64,000 nucleotides of DNA from Gemmatimonadota bacterium (GTDB taxonomy: Bacteria > Latescibacterota > UBA2968 > UBA8231), in contig VXOR01000063.1 of the NCBI GenBank assembly GCA_009840005.1, positions 3,452 to 67,451 on the forward strand, written 5' to 3'. Both the position numbers and the translations under genes were made by a program. A model generated the notes under the pieces. The model ran no database searches and had not been told where the DNA came from. It worked only from the letters and a program-made list of their open reading frames with translations. This document shows positions 51,910 to 60,564 of this stretch, piece after piece. Numbering within the stretch: position 1 is the first letter of the stretch; each line of letters opens with the position of its first letter.

Positions 51910-53435
51910 AACGCGTATAGCTTGCAGTCGCGCATGACAAAACGGATCCGGATCGGTTGCCCGGATAATGCGCTGACATCCCAGCGCTTCCCCCAGCGCA
52001 CCGGCATGCGCACCGAATTGCCACAGATGTAGGACGCATCGTCCTCCGTGTAGCCGCTGACCGGTCGTCCATCCGCATCCTGAAGCTCCACGCACACCGC
52101 ACCGCCGCCCCCAGTGTCGAGGTTCAGCTCCAAACGCTCGCCTTCAAAGCGGACAATCGGCGTGACGATTTCGCCGCCGCCGTAGCCCGCATCTGCCGAT
52201 ACGAACCCGTCCAACCGAAGAATCGCGCGACCAATGCCGGAAAGGTGGCCCTTGCCCGCCGGGTCGAGGAGCCCGTCGTGGTCCCTGTTGGTGCCGCTGT
52301 AGTAGATCCAGATTTCGTCACTCATCCGCACCGGATGCGGCATGGCCCAGACCATGCGCGAGGAGAAACTGCCTTCGGGCCCCGGACGCAGGAAGGGCCG
52401 GCGTCCGCCGCCGCGCTGGAAGTTCACTCCATCGCGGCTCACCGACAGGCGCACGTCGAAGCGGCTAGGCCCGTAGATCTGCTGCGTCTCGGTGCGCACC
52501 ACATCCATGTCGTCGCGGACCGTAGTCACCACCGGCTCGCGGTTGAACCAGTACCAGTTGGCGTTGGCGAGCATGACGTACACACCGTGCGGATCCGGAT
52601 ACTTGAACACCGTTGCACCGTAGTAGTCCATCGGCGTCCTGCCGTAGGGTTTTTCCGGCGCGGTTGGATCCAGCGGCGCACCGGTCTCGTAGGTCACCAA
52701 GTCTTCCTCGTCCGGCCACATGACCGTCTTCTGGTTGTCCCAGTTGACGAGATCGTCGGACTCGAGCCGTCTGACCGTCCGGTAGTTCTCATTTCCCTCG
52801 GCGGTGGTGTGGCGTTTGGCGACCCAGCGGCGGGTGTAGAGGACGTAGCGCCCGATTGTCGGGTCCCAGAAAATGATGCTCTGCGTATCCCAGCCGCCCC
52901 GGTGCGGGAGCTGCAAGCGACGAAGGAATTTCCAGTGAATGCCGTCCGGCGAACCGTGCATGTGGAACTGCATCGCCACTTCGGGATTATAGACCTTCGA
53001 CTGGTTCTTGTAGCGCTCCTCGGGCGGGGCATGCGGGTCGATCCAGACCGAGCTGCCACCGAGCTTGCTCGGGATGACGACGTTGTTGGCGCTCGACCCA
53101 CCCTCGTCGATCAGGTTCAGTTCCGGCTTGTCGAAGTGGATGCCGTCCGTCGATTCGGCATAGCCGACGTAGGCTTGGTCGAGGCTGAGCTCGGATTCCT
53201 CCTTCGCCCTGCGCACGTGATACCACAGCCGGATGCGGCCGTCATCTTCCCCCAACACGCTGCTGTAGATGCCGAAGCTCGTGTCGGACGGATCTTCCCA
53301 CGGGGCACCGACGGTCACCACCGGCTCCGCGGCCTGGTAGGGTGGATTCATCACAAGCTCCACTCCGTTGCCAGTGACGATGAAGCGATCGTCGACGAAA
53401 AGCTGCTTGCTCGATCCAATATCTATCGGCTGCAT
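51882..53435 (-). CDS. Secondary-metabolic or glycan beta-propeller (GH32/43-like) protein
   Basis: 517 residues from ATG 53435 (the open frame extends to 53486, but IDIGSSKQLFVDDRFI is the conserved beginning of such proteins). Five-bladed propeller-like signatures: RLWYHVRRAKEESE, YAESTDGIHFDKPELNL, FHMHGSPDGIHWKFLRRL, RYVLYTRRWV, DVRLSVSRDGVNFQRG, IWIYYSGTNRDHDG. The C-terminus forms a jelly-roll-like domain (VCVELQDADGRPVSGY). Close to uncharacterised glycosidase-like proteins in soil and marine bacteria. It lies back to back with the sialidase-like gene. Confidence 0.72.
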   Translation of the reverse strand: MQPIDIGSSKQLFVDDRFIVTGNGVELVMNPPYQAAEPVVTVGAPWEDPSDTSFGIYSSVLGEDDGRIRLWYHVRRAKEESELSLDQAYVGYAESTDGIHFDKPELNLIDEGGSSANNVVIPSKLGGSSVWIDPHAPPEERYKNQSKVYNPEVAMQFHMHGSPDGIHWKFLRRLQLPHRGGWDTQSIIFWDPTIGRYVLYTRRWVAKRHTTAEGNENYRTVRRLESDDLVNWDNQKTVMWPDEEDLVTYETGAPLDPTAPEKPYGRTPMDYYGATVFKYPDPHGVYVMLANANWYWFNREPVVTTVRDDMDVVRTETQQIYGPSRFDVRLSVSRDGVNFQRGGGRRPFLRPGPEGSFSSRMVWAMPHPVRMSDEIWIYYSGTNRDHDGLLDPAGKGHLSGIGRAILRLDGFVSADAGYGGGEIVTPIVRFEGERLELNLDTGGGGAVCVELQDADGRPVSGYTEDDASYICGNSVRMPVRWGKRWDVSALSGQPIRIRFVMRDCKLYAFQFVDSPSS

Positions 53436-53592
53436 GATGTCCTCGTTGCAGACCCGCGTTTCGCACGTCCGCGGTTTGTCTATCATTGGACAGTTTGCAA
53501 TTTTGGCAGAGAAGGCATTGATTTTTGGTCATGTCCAAGCTACCAAGGAGCCTGTCCTTTTTCAACTGCGCCGACCAAAAAAACGACAATTC

Positions 53593-54750
53593 ATGCAACA
53601 AAACCATTCCGTGTTGTACTGGGACGACGCTCGGTATTCCAGCTTCCCGACCGTGGTAAAGGGAGACCGCGACGAGCTCTGGGTCGGCTTCAACTGGAAC
53701 TCCCACACGCCGCTGGCGCACGGCGTCGAAGGTGCAGCGCACTCTCATTCAGGTGGACTGGCGGGAGGCGCAACCGGTCACGTGGAGCTGTTCTCGCCAG
53801 ATGGCGGAGGCAGTTGGTTCGAGGAGGGGAAGGACGACCAGTACCGCGAGTGCCCAGAGACGCTGAGAAGCGCCGTGCTGAGCGACGGCACCCAGATCAG
53901 GATCTCCAGGCCCGCTAACGTGTACCCGCCCGAACGCAAGGAGGAGTTCGCGCGACGCGGTTTTGCAGTGGAGGAGTTCCCCGAACGCATCCACGTGGAG
54001 CACAGCCTGCAGATCTCGCGCAAGCGACCGGGAGCAAGCGACTGGGAGCGTCGTCTGCTCAGTAGCGGCCAAGAGCTGCCGTTCTTCGCCCTGATCCGCA
54101 ACGGGACCGACCTGAAGAGTTGCGTTCTCGCCGACGATACCATCGTGAGTCAGGTGTACGGCAGCGCCTCAGCAGGCGATCCGTTCCGGGCCTGGGTGCT
54201 GCGCTCGGAAGATGGCGGCGACACCTGGGAGATGGTGACGATGGCGTACGACGGCGGCGAGCATCCGTTCAACGAGAGCTCCCTCCTGGCGCTGCCGAGC
54301 GGACGCATCGTGGCGATGGTACGCACGTCCAGCGGCAGCAAAGCCATTCCACCGGAAAAAAAGTACCTGTTTCAGACGCACTCGGACGACGGCGGGAAAA
54401 CCTGGAGTAAGGTCAGCAAGACCGAGATGTGGGGATACCCTCCGCACCTGTTGCTGCTAAGCAGCGGCGATGTCCTCTGCAGCTACGGATATCGGCGGGC
54501 TCCATACGGGGTGCGGGCCTGCCGGTCTCGCGACGGCTGCGCAACGTGGGAAATCACAGACGAGATCGTACTGCGCGACGACGGTCTCACCACCGATGGG
54601 ACCGTGACCGGGAAAGGCACGCCCGCCGACCTGGGTTATCCGCGGACAGTCGAGCTTTCGGACGGCTCGCTGTTCACCGTGTACTACATGACCCTCGGCG
54701 ACAGCGTAACTCACGTGGCGGCGACCCGGTGGGCGCTGGATCAAGCGTAG
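53593..54750 (+). CDS. Exo-alpha-sialidase-like BNR-repeat protein
   Basis: 385 residues from ATG 53593, the first start with a well-conserved N-terminus (VLYWDDARYSSFPTVVKGDRDELWVGFNWNSH). Asp-box motifs are visible: SPDGGGSWFEE, SEDGGDTWEM, SDDGGKTWSK, SRDGCATWEI. A six-bladed propeller is expected. No signal peptide, so cytoplasmic, or exported by another route. Sialidase activity is not certain; many family members act on other sugars or are binding proteins. It pairs with the divergent glycosidase-like gene. Confidence 0.85.
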   Translation: MQQNHSVLYWDDARYSSFPTVVKGDRDELWVGFNWNSHTPLAHGVEGAAHSHSGGLAGGATGHVELFSPDGGGSWFEEGKDDQYRECPETLRSAVLSDGTQIRISRPANVYPPERKEEFARRGFAVEEFPERIHVEHSLQISRKRPGASDWERRLLSSGQELPFFALIRNGTDLKSCVLADDTIVSQVYGSASAGDPFRAWVLRSEDGGDTWEMVTMAYDGGEHPFNESSLLALPSGRIVAMVRTSSGSKAIPPEKKYLFQTHSDDGGKTWSKVSKTEMWGYPPHLLLLSSGDVLCSYGYRRAPYGVRACRSRDGCATWEITDEIVLRDDGLTTDGTVTGKGTPADLGYPRTVELSDGSLFTVYYMTLGDSVTHVAATRWALDQA

Positions 54751-54786
54751 GGCACGGCGGCGACCGTAGAAAGATTACAATTACAA

Positions 54787-56175
54787 ATGGCAGATTGTGT
54801 TCTCCAAACCTTGATACCAGACATCGAACGCTTGGCAGCAACAACGGTTGCCAAGTATAAACTTCCCGGCATGGCACTCGGCATTATCCGCGATCGAGAA
54901 CTCGCTTGGTTCGGCGGGTTCGGCGCAGCGGATCTCGATGCGGGCAAAAAACCTACTGCAAGCACGATTGCCCGTATCGCCTCCGTGACCAAGACGTTCA
55001 CGACAACTGCGATTATGCAGTTGCGGGATGCGGGCCAACTCAAGTTGGATGATCCACTAGCACAGCACATCCCCGAATTTGCTTCAGTTCGTGCTATCCG
55101 CGGCGATGTCAATGATGTGACGCTCCGACGATTATTAACGCACCGCTCCGGCTTGGTCACCGAGTCGCCGACGCACGGTTGGAATGATCTCGACTTCCCA
55201 AACCGCGAGGAGATGCTTGGCAAACTGCCGGAGACGGGGATTGTCATCCCGCAGGACTCCGCTTTCAAATACTCAAACCTTGCATTTGGGTTACTCGGCG
55301 AGGTGGTGTATAGGCTCACCGGCACGCCATACACCGAATACGTCCACGCCAATATTATTGAGCCGCTCGGTCTAACATCCACGGTCTTCGACCTCACGGA
55401 CCAATTGCGTCCTCACTTCTTTGTCGGTTATAACCCGACGCCCTACCAAGACCGCCCTGAACGCGCACCTTACGCCCACCTGAACGGGATTGCAGCGGCG
55501 GGGCAACTACATTCCACCGTTGGCGACTTGGCAAAGTGGGTATCGTTCCAATTCCAAACCGACGGCGGAGATCGCCGCGGGGCACAGGTACTCAAGGGAT
55601 CAACACTGGTGGAGATTCAACAACCACAATACATCGAGCCGGATTGGTTGGCGGGGCAATGTCTAGGCTGGCGCACAACCCGCATCGGCGACCATGTCTA
55701 TCACAATCACGGTGGCGGGATTCACGGTTTTGGCACACAGGTGTGGTTTAACGTTCCGCGGAAAACCGGCGCGGTTGTTCTCATCAACATGTGGCCCCCA
55801 CACGGAGGCCTTGAGATTGCACAGGAAGTACTTGAAATGATACTGAATGCCGACGAAGCAGTGCCGCTTGTACCAGAGCAGCCAGCGCTTGAACCAACGC
55901 CAGAGGCATTGCAGCGTTTTGTCGGGTATTATCGTGCCGAGCCGGGCATTGATGTGGACATTGAGGTGCGCGACGGCAACCTACGGCTTGCGGCTCACGG
56001 TGGGTCTGCGTATTCCCTACATGCCCCAGCAGTCCTCGAACCGACAGACAAAGAGGAGGAATGGCTTGTTCGCGAAGGTCGCGCAGCCGGAGAAATCGCC
56101 CTCTTTACGTTTGACGACGATGATCGCGTAATAAGCTACGAGTTAGGAGCTTTTGTGTTCAAAAAGTTGGTGTGA
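54787..56175 (+). CDS. Serine hydrolase of the class C beta-lactamase family
   Basis: 462 residues. The nucleophile SxxK is in IARIASVTKTFTTTAIMQL, the second motif YxN in KYSNLAFGLLG, and the third HxG in YHNHGGGIHGFGTQVW. An N-terminal PGMALGIIRDRELAW and a C-terminal beta-domain (LQRFVGYYRAEPGIDVDIEV) are typical of the Pab87/beta-lactamase-like group. No signal peptide. Probably an esterase or D-aminopeptidase rather than an antibiotic-resistance enzyme. Converges with the GDPD gene. Confidence 0.92.
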   Translation: MADCVLQTLIPDIERLAATTVAKYKLPGMALGIIRDRELAWFGGFGAADLDAGKKPTASTIARIASVTKTFTTTAIMQLRDAGQLKLDDPLAQHIPEFASVRAIRGDVNDVTLRRLLTHRSGLVTESPTHGWNDLDFPNREEMLGKLPETGIVIPQDSAFKYSNLAFGLLGEVVYRLTGTPYTEYVHANIIEPLGLTSTVFDLTDQLRPHFFVGYNPTPYQDRPERAPYAHLNGIAAAGQLHSTVGDLAKWVSFQFQTDGGDRRGAQVLKGSTLVEIQQPQYIEPDWLAGQCLGWRTTRIGDHVYHNHGGGIHGFGTQVWFNVPRKTGAVVLINMWPPHGGLEIAQEVLEMILNADEAVPLVPEQPALEPTPEALQRFVGYYRAEPGIDVDIEVRDGNLRLAAHGGSAYSLHAPAVLEPTDKEEEWLVREGRAAGEIALFTFDDDDRVISYELGAFVFKKLV

Positions 56176-56187
56176 CGATGTACCCCT

Positions 56188-56913
56188 TTACTCAATTTCT
56201 GTGAGAATCGCCTTCAGTCGTTCCGGATAGTTTGTCAAAATCCCATCGACGCCGATCTCGATGTAAGCTCGCATATCTTCAGGGGTATCCGCATAAAAGA
56301 CGTGCACAGCTCGTCCTGCCGCATGGGCCTTTTGCACAAACTCCCGAGTCGTGATGTCCCGTCCCGGCTGCATCGTCCGCAACCCCATCTCTACCGATTT
56401 TCGGATATATTCCTCTGGTGTGCGATTCGCGCGAAAGAGCCGACACTCAATCCGCGAGTCGATCTCGGCAAAAATTCCAACGCTTTCATCGCTGCATGCC
56501 AAAATAGAAGCCTCTACCATCTGAAACTCGCGCAATGCCTGTGCAACTTTACGTTCATAGCGACCGTCTGGATTACCCCCTTCTTTGAGGTGGACATTGA
56601 GCCTAACCTTCCCTTGTACGAGGTCTAATGCTTCCTCCCATGTTGGCACGCGCTCACCCCGAAACTGTTCACCAAACGCTCTTCCGGCGTCGAGGGCTTT
56701 GATTTCAGCTAGTGTGCGTTCGGCAATCGCGCCCGTGCCATCTGTCGTTCGGTCCACGGTTGAGTCGTGCATGACAATTAGATGGCAGTCCTTTGTCAGG
56801 TGGAGATCTAGTTCAATCTCATCAACGCCAATTTCCAACGCCTTCTGAAAGGCGATCAACGTATTCTCGGGATAGTTTCCCGACGCACCCCGATGAGCAA
56901 CATTAACAATCAT
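56188..56913 (-). CDS. Glycerophosphodiester phosphodiesterase
   Basis: 241 residues, ATG 56913 behind AGGAGG (which overlaps the direct repeat). VAHRGASGNYPENTLIAFQKALEIGVDEIELDLHLTKDCHLIVMHD has the two catalytic histidines and the Glu-Asp metal ligands. The end AGRAVHVFYADTPEDMRAYIEIGVDGILTNYPERL is the usual last strand. Length is standard. Hydrolyses glycerophosphodiesters to an alcohol and sn-glycerol-3-phosphate. Confidence 0.94.
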   Translation of the reverse strand: MIVNVAHRGASGNYPENTLIAFQKALEIGVDEIELDLHLTKDCHLIVMHDSTVDRTTDGTGAIAERTLAEIKALDAGRAFGEQFRGERVPTWEEALDLVQGKVRLNVHLKEGGNPDGRYERKVAQALREFQMVEASILACSDESVGIFAEIDSRIECRLFRANRTPEEYIRKSVEMGLRTMQPGRDITTREFVQKAHAAGRAVHVFYADTPEDMRAYIEIGVDGILTNYPERLKAILTEIE

Positions 56914-56924
56914 TTTTTATGCCT

Positions 56925-56964
56925 CCTCGATTAGTGCCATGAGTCCCTTGCGCCGCAACCAAGT
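56925..56964 (+). repeat. Right copy of the 40-bp direct repeat
   Basis: Matches 51716-51755 with one difference. It begins in the ribosome binding site of the divergent GDPD gene and enters the second copy of the MSPLRRNQV reading frame. Confidence 0.9.
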
Positions 56965-57084
56965 GGCCATGCTAGTATCGTCCTGCATTGGGGATTTGCC
57001 GGCGCGCTGGGAACCGCGGTCGGCTGCTATCTGGGTGTCCTGCTGACGATGCGTAGTATGGCGCGGTTACAAATGCGCCGATAG
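56939..57084 (+). pseudogene. Degraded small membrane-protein gene
   Basis: Begins with MSPLRRNQVAMLV, lacking 12 bases relative to the left copy. Then, in another frame, it reads HWGFAGALGTAVGCYLGVLLTMRSMARLQMRR to the TAG at 57082-57084. Joined across the shift this would be a ~55-residue, two-helix membrane protein following the mutarotase gene in the ancestral order. The 51730 copy holds only its N-terminus. No family recognised. Confidence 0.55.
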
Positions 57085-57087
57085 TGA

Positions 57088-57327
57088 TCAATCTGTCATC
57101 GTCATATTACGAGCGTGGGTAATATCCTTATCGGTTACTAGGCGGGCCTGCGATGGCAGCACCGTTGCAATGGCAGCCGTATTCCCGTCGAGTGTCATGA
57201 ACTCCACCACAAAGGCTTCTCCTCCTGGATGGATATGCACAATCGTGCCGACGTCACCAGCCACCAACCCCTCCTCCAGAATATCGCTTATAAGTACGAT
57301 ACGTTCATGTTCCTTGAACATCTTCAT
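57088..57327 (-). CDS. DUF4926 family protein
   Basis: 79 residues: FKEHERIVLISDILEEGLVAGDVGTIVHIHPGGEAFVVEFMTLDGNTAAIATVLPSQARLV, an SH3-like barrel typical of DUF4926. Its start overlaps the stop of the DUF6883-like gene (ATGA), so the two are co-translated. The pair is commonly found together, and a toxin/antidote or accessory role is suspected but unproved. Confidence 0.85.
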   Translation of the reverse strand: MKMFKEHERIVLISDILEEGLVAGDVGTIVHIHPGGEAFVVEFMTLDGNTAAIATVLPSQARLVTDKDITHARNMTMTD

Positions 57328-57662
57328 CCTCCAAGTGGGTGTGCTGTGATGAGTCTGGGGCTATTACTTCCTATGTCCACCTGCCAAACCGTTTTTATTT
57401 TTGGGTTGCGTCCATCAGGCGTCTCAATAATCCCATCTACATGGTAGCGCGGACCGAAAGCGGTTTCTACAATCTCGACAACTTTATGGCTTGTTCCCTG
57501 AACCCGTAATGCGTCCGCTAAGTTCTGCCACTGATCCACTCGAAAGCCGAATCTGAAAAAGAATTTAGCCTTGCCTCGACCATCGGGACTCGTTGTCGAG
57601 AGCAGGTAGCCAGTAATTTTTTCTTTTTCAACTCGGGCATATCGTGCGTTGGGCAGATTCAA
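57324..57662 (-). CDS. DUF6883-like small protein
   Basis: 112 residues: MNLPNARYARVEKEKITGYLLS, then GRGKAKFFFRFGFRVDQWQNLADALRVQ, VVEIVETAFGPRYHVDGIIETPDGRNPKIKTVWQVD. The pattern matches the DUF6883 family, often a C-terminal toxin-like domain of polymorphic proteins or a free-standing gene next to DUF4926. It precedes and overlaps the DUF4926 gene. Confidence 0.75.
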   Translation of the reverse strand: MNLPNARYARVEKEKITGYLLSTTSPDGRGKAKFFFRFGFRVDQWQNLADALRVQGTSHKVVEIVETAFGPRYHVDGIIETPDGRNPKIKTVWQVDIGSNSPRLITAHPLGG

Positions 57663-57744
57663 TTATAATCCTCTTCATATAGCATCCTGTTCACTCTGTT
57701 AATATCCTACCGCTGTGCTCGACCCGCAATGGCCCCTCTCTCCC

Positions 57745-60405
57745 TTACGGCGTACCGCGGTACGGCACCACGACAAACGCCCCACCCGTAGGCGAGTGCC
57801 GAGGGTTTTCGTACACAGTCAACAGCGAACCAGCCGCTACATCAGTTGCGCTCTGGGTGCGTCCCGAAGGCCAGCGCACGCGCACGGCGTCCACTCGTTG
57901 ATGTGCGCCTAAGCCGACGAGCAAGGTCGCGCTGTTTTGGGCCGAAAAGCCCTCGCCGGCTCGATGCTCGCGCAGCAGCGTCCTCCCGCCGACATCCACT
58001 TCCACCTGCACGCCATACCCATCGCGCACGCTCCACTCGCGCGAGACCTCGTCGCGGTCGTTCCCCCCCACAAACCGCAATGCGAGGATATGCCCCACCT
58101 TGCTGCGGTTGGCAAATAGCTCGCAGAGCGGCTCATTGGCATTGACAACAGCCAAATCGATGCGCCCATCGCGGTCAAAGTCCAAGGTAGCAAAGGCGCG
58201 GCCATCCGCAGGCGAATCCGCCGCCGACAGACCCGATACATCGATGAAGTCGCTACCTTCTACATTGAGAAAGAAGCGGTTGCGCTGGTATCCGCTGAGC
58301 GAGGCCCCGGCGTCGAGCCGCGCACCCACGTTGTACGCCCCATCCGTCCGGCCATGACGCACGACCGTGCGCCAAAACAGACTTCAGGTATCCTCGGGAA
58401 GCGCGACTTCTCGCGGTGGAGTGTAGTAGCCGCTCAGGGCGTAGATATCGAGGTCGCCGTCGTTGTCAAAGTCCAAAAACTGGCCGCCCCAACCCCAGCC
58501 GCCGTCCTCCACCGGCGAATCTGCAACGAGAGTGAAACCCTCACTGCCGTTCCGCAGGAGGGAGTTGCCCCGGGCCAAAGGAGCAAACGCCGCACCCGCC
58601 AGTCCGGCAGCTTCCGTGATGCGGCGACCGGCGCTGCTGTGCATGTTGGTCACGTACAGGTCTTGGCGGCCATCCCCGTCGTAATCGGCCCAACTTGCGC
58701 CCATGCCAAAGCCCGGATCCGCAGCCCCGCTCTCCGCGGTGACATCGACGAGAGTGCCGCCGTCATTGCGGAGCAAGTTGTTGGTAGCAAAGTCATTGGC
58801 AAGGTAAAGATCCGGGTCGCCATCGCGGTCGTAGTCGGCCCAACTCGCCTGTAAGGTATTGCGCCACACAGCGGCGGTGGCAGTAAAGCGTCCGTTGCCG
58901 AGGTTGCGCAGCAGGACATTGGGCGGTCCGGGTGCGTCGTAGATGAGGTGGCCGATGCGGTCGCGGCTCAGGCCGTAGAGTGTGCGAGCGTGGTCCGTAG
59001 GCAAGAAGTCGGCCAGCAGCGCGCCTCCCCAAGAATCAGTTCGGGACGCAGAGGGGGCCGCGGCGAGCAACATCCGCGCGGCATACGTGGAGAAGTACAC
59101 GTCGAGCAGACCGTCGCCGTCGTAATCGGCCGCTGAGATCGAGGCCACGAGGAACGGCAAGACGCCATCGCCCAAGTCGCGGGAGACGAAGTGCCCGTCC
59201 TCGTTGACCATGTAAAGGCTCGGCGCAAGCGTGCGGCCGAGGAAGACATCCGGGTCGCCATCGTTGTCAAAGTCAGCGAAGAGCGCGGCAGCCGTGTGGT
59301 CCTCCACATCGAGGCCGTATTGGGCCGCGCACTCAGTAAACGTGCCATTGCTGCCATTGTGCAACAGCATGTTTCGACCCCGGCGCACGGCAATGTACAG
59401 GTCGTCGTACCCATCGGCGTCGATATCCACGACGCTGATGCCGGGATGGCGATCAAAAGCCTGGCGAGTGAAATAGCGGTGCGGCGCGACGAACGCAGAG
59501 TCGCTAAACGACTGGCGCACCAGTTCGGCGTGGCGCGAAAACCTAGCCCGAGCGCGGTCTTCGTCGCGCGGGAGCGCCTCGTCGAGGACTTCGGCAAACA
59601 GCGCCTGCTCCCGCGTCAGCATCTCCAGCGATTCGGTCTCCCAGCGTCGAATCCGCCAATTAGCATCTTCTTGCTGCTGCCATTCGAGCACCAGCCAAGC
59701 CCGAATCTGCGCACGCTCCCCGTCTTGTGTCTGCGCTGAGGCGTCGAAGCGCACACGGGCTTGGTAAATCGACTCTTCCGCGTCGAGAAAATGCCCAGTC
59801 TCAATGTGGAAGGCTGCATAGTCGAAGAAATGAACTACAGCCAAGAGCGAATTCCACAGTTGTATGTCTGCGCCGTGGACCTGCTCGGCGGGTGCAATCC
59901 TCCATCGCTGACGCTTGATGCCTAGTGCCGGGACGATCTCGGTCGCCTCCGCCATCTGCCCCACGTCCGCAACATCAACCGTAGCGCCAAAAAGCGGACG
60001 AGCCGGTGCAGCGGGCAGTTGGCCTTGGTACATCCCCAAGGCGAAAAGCGGCAGAGCCTCGCCGCTCAGATGCTGCTGCACCGCTTCGCTGCGGTCAATA
60101 GTCGCCAAGAGCCGGTTGCGTTCCTGCACCTTTTGCAGTGAGCGGGCCGTGCCGTATCCCCCGAGGATGGCAAGCGCGCCAAAGATGAAAGCGACGAGCG
60201 CAATGGGAATCAGCGGCAGCTGAGGACAGCGCCAAACGAGCCAACCACCGCTAAAGAGCAAGGCGATCTGAAGGACGATGATACCCTCAGTGCCAAGCAG
60301 ATGCCCCGGAAAAAAATGCGCGAGCCCCAGCGGATTGAAAGCCAAACCACTGAGCAGCAGAGCCACACCGGCGAGGCGCACGGCGGCGCGCGGGCGACTG
60401 GTCAC
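57745..60405 (-). CDS. ASPIC/UnbV FG-GAP membrane-anchored protein with an in-frame UGA (candidate selenoprotein)
   Basis: GTG start at 60405. The frame runs 673 codons to a TGA at 58386-58384 and continues in the same frame for 212 codons to 57745, so read-through gives 886 residues with Sec at 674. N-terminus: three hydrophobic helices (about 10-85), then a helical/SnoaL-like part, then FG-GAP repeats (DIDADGYDDLYIAVRRG, DFDNDGDPDVFLGRT, DYDGDGLLDVYFST, DYDRDGDPDLYLAND, DYDGDGRQDLYVTNM, DFDNDGDLDIYALSG). After the TGA: SLFWRTVVRHGRTDGAYNVGARLDAG, one more FG-GAP repeat (TLDFDRDGRIDLAVVN) and a complete ASPIC/UnbV end (QRVDAVRVRWPSGRTQSATDVAAGSLLTVYE). The domain continues across the TGA without loss, and a SECIS-like hairpin follows it. 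A simple nonsense mutation is the alternative. Confidence 0.75.
58355..58386 (-). promoter_or_regulatory. Candidate bacterial SECIS element behind the UGA
   Basis: On the minus strand, nine bases after the TGA, UGGCGCAC (58374-58367) pairs with GUGCGUCA (58362-58355), eight pairs including one G-U, closing on the tetraloop GGUC. The apical G lies 18 bases after the UGA. In E. coli fdhF the loop also carries GGUC, 19 bases after the UGA. Confidence 0.65.
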
Positions 60406-60483
60406 CGGTCGTACCCTCCGCCTAGCAAATCAGAGTTCAACCCTATCCAGTACAAGACTGATTCACCCCATTGAATGCAGTTT

Positions 60484-60511
60484 TTGTCCCGGCAAGACAG
60501 CATAGTATATT
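60484..60511 (+). promoter_or_regulatory. Promoter of the deacetylase-like gene
   Basis: TTGTCC (60484-60489), 16-base spacer, TATATT (60506-60511), about 54 bases before the likely start. Confidence 0.55.
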
Positions 60512-60564
60512 AGACGCCAAACAGCCGCTCAGTCTCGGCGGATTCTAATAAAAGGAGGACGCTC

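Noticed and set aside
52245..53918. A 557-codon open frame on the plus strand opposite the glycosidase-like gene
   Set aside because: It is antisense to a protein with clear propeller motifs and has no recognisable domain; long opposite-strand frames are expected in GC-rich coding DNA.
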